Of a stretch of 33,867 nt of DNA, positions 31,113 through 33,867 are shown piece by piece. The stretch is taken from positions 1 to 33,867 of the IMG/VR virus record IMGVR_UViG_3300015164_000006. The stretch is one strand, 5' to 3'. Each line of letters starts with the position of its first letter. Within the stretch, counting starts at the first letter, position 1. Source of the stretch: a virus. The position numbers and the translations under genes are program-made. Under the pieces are notes generated by a model. The model was not told the DNA's origin, did not search any database, and saw nothing but the letters and a program-made list of their open reading frames with translations.

Positions 31113-31280
31113 TAGTTACGTCACCCGAAAGACACAAAATCAGCCTCATTCTCCTCTGACGCGCATCCCCTTTTGAGTCCGCTGCGTCTGCCAGTTCCGC
31201 CAGAGGGCCGCTCTGTACTGACTGCCTAGATGGTGCCCTGTTCATGCCCTGAACAGTGTAGTTACGTCACACTACGTCAC
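31113..31280. other. Phage attachment site (attP) with tRNA-Leu(CAA) 5' half and integrase arm repeats
   Basis: On the minus strand 31209-31171 reads as the 5' half of a tRNA-Leu: acceptor strand, D arm (GCGGAACTGGCAGACGC), anticodon stem GCGGA and loop CTCAAAA (anticodon CAA). Resemblance then stops, with no 3' stem or T arm. TAGTTACGTCAC occurs at 31113-31124 and 31259-31270, with a partial copy at 31272-31280. These are direct repeats on both sides of the core, as arm-type integrase sites are. The integrase gene ends in the last copy. The likely core is the anticodon-loop region; crossover position is inferred. Confidence 0.75.
31238..31256. repeat. Perfect 7-base inverted repeat inside attP
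   Basis: CTGTTCA-TGCCC-TGAACAG lies between the tRNA-like core and the integrase gene. It may be a binding site for the excisionase or integrase, or a hairpin separating the converging operons. It has no T-run. Confidence 0.6.
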
Positions 31281-32383
31281 AACCGATCCACCGCTCCTTT
31301 CGACTGCTTCGCGTCGGCATGAAAGTACCGCATTGCCATCGCTGGCGTGTCCCATCCCCCGAGTGCCATTAGTTCCGCCAATGTCGCCCCGTTGTTGCCC
31401 GCGATCGAGCAGGCGGTATGCCGTGTGACGTGGTGCGCGGTCAAGCCATCAAGCGGGATCTTCGCCCTTCGGGCAGCCGTCCAGAACAGCCCCTGCCGTC
31501 CCTTGCTCGCGTTGTGGCCGTCGTAGTCGAAGGCGCCAAAGACCGGCGCATCCTGGTCAAGCTTCCCACGGCTGGCTAACTCGCCCTTGATCGCCTTTCG
31601 CGCGAGAGGGTGCAGGTAGAAGCTCCGGCTCTTGCGCTTCTTCATGGCGCTGGCAGGGAAGGTGACGTAACCCGTCTGCCAGTTGATCCACCTCGGCAGC
31701 AGCCGCTCAAGGGCGGACTTCCTGAACGCCGTGTAGAGCAGCGTCGTGTAGATTCGATGCGCCCGCACGTCCAGCCTCGCCAACTCCCTCAACAGCCGAT
31801 CCCTCTGCGCTTCGCTCAGCGCCTCGCGCGCTGGAGCCTCGCCCGCTACTTCCTCGCCAGATGGCGCGCGCAGCTCGGGCACCAGCTGGATCGCTCCGAT
31901 GCGAGCGCAGAAGGTCAGGAACAGCCGCGCGCTCACCGTCACCCGCTGGATGGTGGCGAGCTTGGTCCCGCTCGCGTGCGCGGTGGCTTGCCACTCTTCC
32001 CACGCTGCCGCGGTGAGCATCCCGATCGCAGGGAAGTTCGGGACCACGTGCTCGGTCAGCCTGCTCTCTTCTGTTTCTGCGTAGCGCAGGCCGCGCTTGC
32101 GGGCGCGGACGGCCAAGTCCCCGACGATGTACTTGGAGAGCAGGGTCAGGGTGTCTGCTTCGATACCGAGCGCAGCCGCGTCGGCGCGCTTCCCGAGACG
32201 CGCGCACTCCTGGAGCCAGAACGCTGCAGCTTCTCGAGCAGCCTCTCTCTGACCGCCGTCTCCGGGTCCGATGGGGACGTGGAGCGGGCGCCGGATGCGG
32301 TGGCCTTCGATCGTCGTGTCGATCCACCAGAAGGGGGAGCCTTTGTGCTTGACGACGTGGAACGGGCCACGTTTTCCGCCCAT
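31277..32383 (-). CDS. int: Tyrosine-type phage integrase
   Basis: A 368-residue protein starting at MGGKRGPFHVVKH behind AGAGGAGG. The frame stays open upstream to 32539 but overlaps the excisionase gene there. An N-terminal DNA-binding part and core-binding domain (about 75-170) precede the catalytic domain. The catalytic residues are R221 (TAFRKSAL), H318-R321 (HHVTRHT), W344 (LGGW) and Y353 (AMRYFHAD). It recombines attP, next to its 3' end, with a host tRNA-Leu gene. It is the last gene of the leftward operon, as in lambda. A lysine candidate in the beta-hairpin is K249 or K251. Confidence 0.92.
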   Translation of the reverse strand: MGGKRGPFHVVKHKGSPFWWIDTTIEGHRIRRPLHVPIGPGDGGQREAAREAAAFWLQECARLGKRADAAALGIEADTLTLLSKYIVGDLAVRARKRGLRYAETEESRLTEHVVPNFPAIGMLTAAAWEEWQATAHASGTKLATIQRVTVSARLFLTFCARIGAIQLVPELRAPSGEEVAGEAPAREALSEAQRDRLLRELARLDVRAHRIYTTLLYTAFRKSALERLLPRWINWQTGYVTFPASAMKKRKSRSFYLHPLARKAIKGELASRGKLDQDAPVFGAFDYDGHNASKGRQGLFWTAARRAKIPLDGLTAHHVTRHTACSIAGNNGATLAELMALGGWDTPAMAMRYFHADAKQSKGAVDRL

Positions 32384-32583
32384 GAAGGCCGCCTCCTCTG
32401 TCCGCGCAGGAAGTGCTCGAGATCCGTCCTCATCCATCGCGGAAGATCGCCAAGGTACACCACAAGCACCTTCGGCTTGACATGGCGATCGAAGGTGTCC
32501 GGCGAGACGGCGCAGTAAGCAGCCGAGCAGAGACGGCACAAGACCGCCCCGTCACAGGCGTGCCGCTGCACCGCCGCCGGCAC
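32146..32583 (-). CDS. xis: AlpA/MerR-like excisionase overlapping the integrase gene
   Basis: The GTG at 32583, with GGAGAG upstream, opens a frame whose residues about 14-60 (LCSAAYCAVSPDTFDRHVKP and VVYLGDLPRWMRTDLEHFL) match the winged-helix AlpA/excisionase pattern. The domain ends just before the integrase ATG, but no stop appears until 32146. The frame thus overlaps the integrase gene by 238 bases, and residues after about 66 look like a shadow (Ser/Thr/Arg-rich). Either the long tail is really made or the product is trimmed. It probably directs excision together with the integrase. Confidence 0.7.
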   Translation of the reverse strand: MPAAVQRHACDGAVLCRLCSAAYCAVSPDTFDRHVKPKVLVVYLGDLPRWMRTDLEHFLRGQRRRPSWAENVARSTSSSTKAPPSGGSTRRSKATASGARSTSPSDPETAVRERLLEKLQRSGSRSARVSGSAPTRLRSVSKQTP

Positions 32584-32585
32584 GG

Positions 32586-32843
32586 CTACTTGCTCTCCGG
32601 GGTGGGCTGGCGCAGGTGATGGCGAAGGTGCCGCCCGGCCGCGCGGCGACGGATTAGAAGCCGGCCCTCGCCTCTGTACAGACACTGCCGGCACATGACG
32701 TAGCCGCGCGCGGGGCCGCCAAAGTCAGTCAGGAATGGACCGCGCGGCATCTCGGCGGCCAGCCGCATCGCTTCGTAGCCGTGCGCCAGCGCGCTGTTCA
32801 GAAGCGCGGTCATTGCTTCAATCGCCGAAGGCTCCGCGCTCAC
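32586..32843 (-). CDS. Small protein of unknown function before xis
   Basis: An 85-residue protein with a GTG start overlapping the TGA of the preceding gene, with GGAGAG before it. It has an N-terminal helix (AIEAMTALLNSALAHGYEAM) and one CRQC pair, then a strongly basic C-terminus ending TPESK. That ending is identical to the last residues of the 38-residue gene upstream, because both contain the same 18-base DNA repeat. The function is unknown. Confidence 0.6.
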   Translation of the reverse strand: MSAEPSAIEAMTALLNSALAHGYEAMRLAAEMPRGPFLTDFGGPARGYVMCRQCLYRGEGRLLIRRRAAGRHLRHHLRQPTPESK

Positions 32844-32859
32844 TTGCTCTCCGGGGTGG
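32588..32859 (-). repeat. Pair of 18-base direct repeats at gene ends
   Basis: ACTTGCTCTCCGGGGTGG occurs at 32588-32605 and 32842-32859. Each copy encodes the C-terminal TPESK of one gene and supplies the GGAGAG ribosome site of the next. The pair suggests that a gene end plus start signal was duplicated. Confidence 0.8.
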
Positions 32860-32956
32860 AGGGGGGCGGGGGTGGCGGGACGGGCAGCAGCGCCCGGTCA
32901 AGGTGCCTGCCGTCGGTCATGCCGCCGCAGCCGGCGCAGAAGTAGGGCTTCTTCAC
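32840..32956 (-). CDS. Very small CxxC protein (38 residues)
   Basis: A GTG start overlaps the TGA of the upstream gene, with GGAGGGG before it. The sequence opens KKPYFCAGCGG, a single CxxC, and ends in a proline-rich tail (VPPPPPPSTPESK). It is coupled by an overlapping stop and start to the next gene. The tight packing supports that it is real. The function is unknown. Confidence 0.5.
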   Translation of the reverse strand: MKKPYFCAGCGGMTDGRHLDRALLPVPPPPPPSTPESK

Positions 32957-33549
32957 TTCCCCTCCTTGGGCGCGGGCGCGGGCGGATGCTCCGAGAGGGC
33001 GCGGTCACACAGTTCGAGCGCAGCATTCAGGTCGATCACCTGATTGTCGGAATCGAGCGCATACCGCAGCGCCCGCAGCGCTGCGTGTTTCTCGGCCAGC
33101 GCAGCTTCGGCCTTCTCCGCGCGAGCGAGGCATTGGTCAAGCGCTGCGCTGAATGCCGCCTCGTTCTCGGCGATGCAGCTCTCGTGCGCGGCCAGCGCGG
33201 CGCGGGAGGCGGTGAGTTCGGATTCGAGCGAGGCGATCTTACCAACATTGTCCGAAGTCATCCCGCTGCACCATGCGCAGTATGGCTGGTCCTTGCCGCC
33301 GGCGCAGAGGCAGCCCGGCGATTGTCCTGGTCGTGGCCTCACCGCCAAGTTCTTCTCCGCCTCCGCCAACTGCTCCCGCAGGCGGGCGACGGTGAGACGC
33401 AGGCAGGACGCAGATGCAAGCGCCCAGTCCCAATCCTCCAGAGGACCGAGCATCGCAGGGCATTCCTGCAGTCCGTCATCTCGAACAACCGCCTGCGTTG
33501 CTTTCGGTGCCGGGGCTGGCCTCCCGCAATCAGGACACTCAGCGGCCAT
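32953..33549 (-). CDS. Zinc-finger and coiled-coil protein of unknown function
   Basis: A 198-residue protein starting at MAAECPDCGRPAP behind GGAGG. CPDCG at the N-terminus and CLCAGG plus CAWC at residues about 80-95 provide probable zinc ligands. The remainder is a long coiled coil (KIASLESELTASRAALAAHE, CLARAEKAEAALAEK). It is in the leftward operon between recombination genes and integrase, a region that varies between phages and often encodes host-interaction functions. No family is recognised. Confidence 0.65.
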   Translation of the reverse strand: MAAECPDCGRPAPAPKATQAVVRDDGLQECPAMLGPLEDWDWALASASCLRLTVARLREQLAEAEKNLAVRPRPGQSPGCLCAGGKDQPYCAWCSGMTSDNVGKIASLESELTASRAALAAHESCIAENEAAFSAALDQCLARAEKAEAALAEKHAALRALRYALDSDNQVIDLNAALELCDRALSEHPPAPAPKEGK

Positions 33550-33751
33550 CGGCCACCTCCTTCAGTCGCGGTGATGCGCTGCTCAGAGGCACGGCCTTCT
33601 TGTGCTTGCAGTCGCGCTGCCAGATCCATCGCGCGCCCGCCTTGGTGTCCTGCGCCCCGATGTTGAGCACGAACGCGCGCCGCAAGACGTAGGGCGCACG
33701 GCATTCGCTGCACAGCGGATAGACGTTCACCTTCGGCATCGCGCTAGCCAT
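33539..33751 (-). CDS. Small zinc-ribbon-like protein (70 residues)
   Basis: Starts at MASAMPKVNVYPLC behind GAGGAGG. CSEC and DCKHKK provide possible zinc ligands. The rest is basic. The 17 bases at its start (GCCATCGGCCACCTCCT on the plus strand, 33747-33763) recur exactly at the start of the next gene (33545-33561). Both genes therefore use the same ribosome site and start, probably through duplication. The function is unknown. Confidence 0.6.
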   Translation of the reverse strand: MASAMPKVNVYPLCSECRAPYVLRRAFVLNIGAQDTKAGARWIWQRDCKHKKAVPLSSASPRLKEVADGR

Positions 33752-33807
33752 CGGCCACCTCCTCTTCCTCGATCGGCAGCGCGGACGACGGCGAGGGCGG
33801 TGCTCAT
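33727..33807 (-). CDS. Possible 26-residue ORF
   Basis: An ATG overlapping the TGA at 33804-33806 opens a 26-codon frame (MSTALAVVRAADRG) that overlaps the next gene by 25 bases. It may only couple translation. The evidence is weak. Confidence 0.2.
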   Translation of the reverse strand: MSTALAVVRAADRGRGGGRWLARCRR

Positions 33808-33867
33808 GCGGACTCCTTCGCGCCGAGCGCGATCATCTTGTCGAGCAGGTTGAAGGCGGATGCCTGC
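33804..33867 (-). CDS. C-terminal part of the gene that crosses the window ends
   Basis: Read from 33867 downward, after the two bases left over at position 1, the frame gives QQASAFNLLDKMIALGAKES and a stop at 33804-33806. No start for this fragment exists at this end, but it fits the open gene at 347-1 exactly. The joined length is 411 bases. Its stop overlaps the ATG at 33807, like most gene pairs of this operon. It forms one gene with the feature at 1-347. Confidence 0.75.
   Translation of the reverse strand, partial: QASAFNLLDKMIALGAKESA

Noticed and set aside
31130-31215. Complete tRNA-Leu gene
   Set aside because: The 3' anticodon stem, variable arm, T arm and acceptor 3' strand are missing.
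31054-31245. Minus-strand 63-residue ORF containing LAELADAADSKG
   Set aside because: It is the translation of the tRNA-Leu-like attachment site, a familiar false protein.
7741-31270. Shared GTTACG between iterons and attP arm repeats as a common regulator site
   Set aside because: Only six bases are shared and the flanks differ, so chance is likely.

Overview
This window looks like the complete genome of a small temperate, podovirus-like phage of a GC-rich Gram-negative bacterium (probably a proteobacterium; no host gene is present to name it). The two ends appear to join. The minus-strand gene cut at position 1 continues in frame from position 33867 and stops at 33804, giving one uninterrupted 136-residue protein whose stop overlaps a following ATG. 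I therefore read the 33,867 bases as a circular or circularly closed molecule in the non-integrated state, which the intact phage attachment site at about 31113-31280 also suggests.

Layout. A lambda-like immunity region (3920-4704) holds a leftward XRE repressor gene flanked by two strong divergent promoters. Both carry the same 14-base element with a TTGACA -35 box and short dyad operators. The leftward operon runs from 3886 through the window origin to 31277: small zinc-ribbon and coiled-coil proteins, a Cas4-like nuclease, a RecA-like (Sak4-type) ATPase, a protein with an SSB-type acidic tail, more small zinc-ribbon proteins, an AlpA-like excisionase and a tyrosine integrase. The rightward operon runs from 4483 to 31107. 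It starts with a Cro-like gene that has almost no leader, followed by five very small genes, a DNA methyltransferase remnant, a RusA resolvase, a zinc-finger/RepA-type helicase and an iteron cluster that is a good origin candidate.

The morphogenesis block follows: small and large terminase, small structural genes, a glycosyltransferase and a SAM methyltransferase, portal, scaffold, major capsid, decoration and neck proteins, a gp10-like stabilisation protein, a GNAT protein, a Gly/Gln-rich protein with an S74-like end, three probable internal or ejection proteins and a tail fibre. No tape-measure gene is present (the longest protein is the 679-residue portal), which fits a short tail.

The rightward unit ends with a lysis block: a two-helix membrane protein, a polysaccharide-lyase-like protein, a coiled-coil membrane protein, an amidase endolysin, a holin-like protein and a probable unimolecular spanin. 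The two units converge on attP, which carries the 5' half of a tRNA-Leu(CAA) between direct repeats. The only gene against the flow of its unit is a small membrane-protein moron at 20395-20772. No stretch longer than about 300 bases lacks a gene or recognised element.
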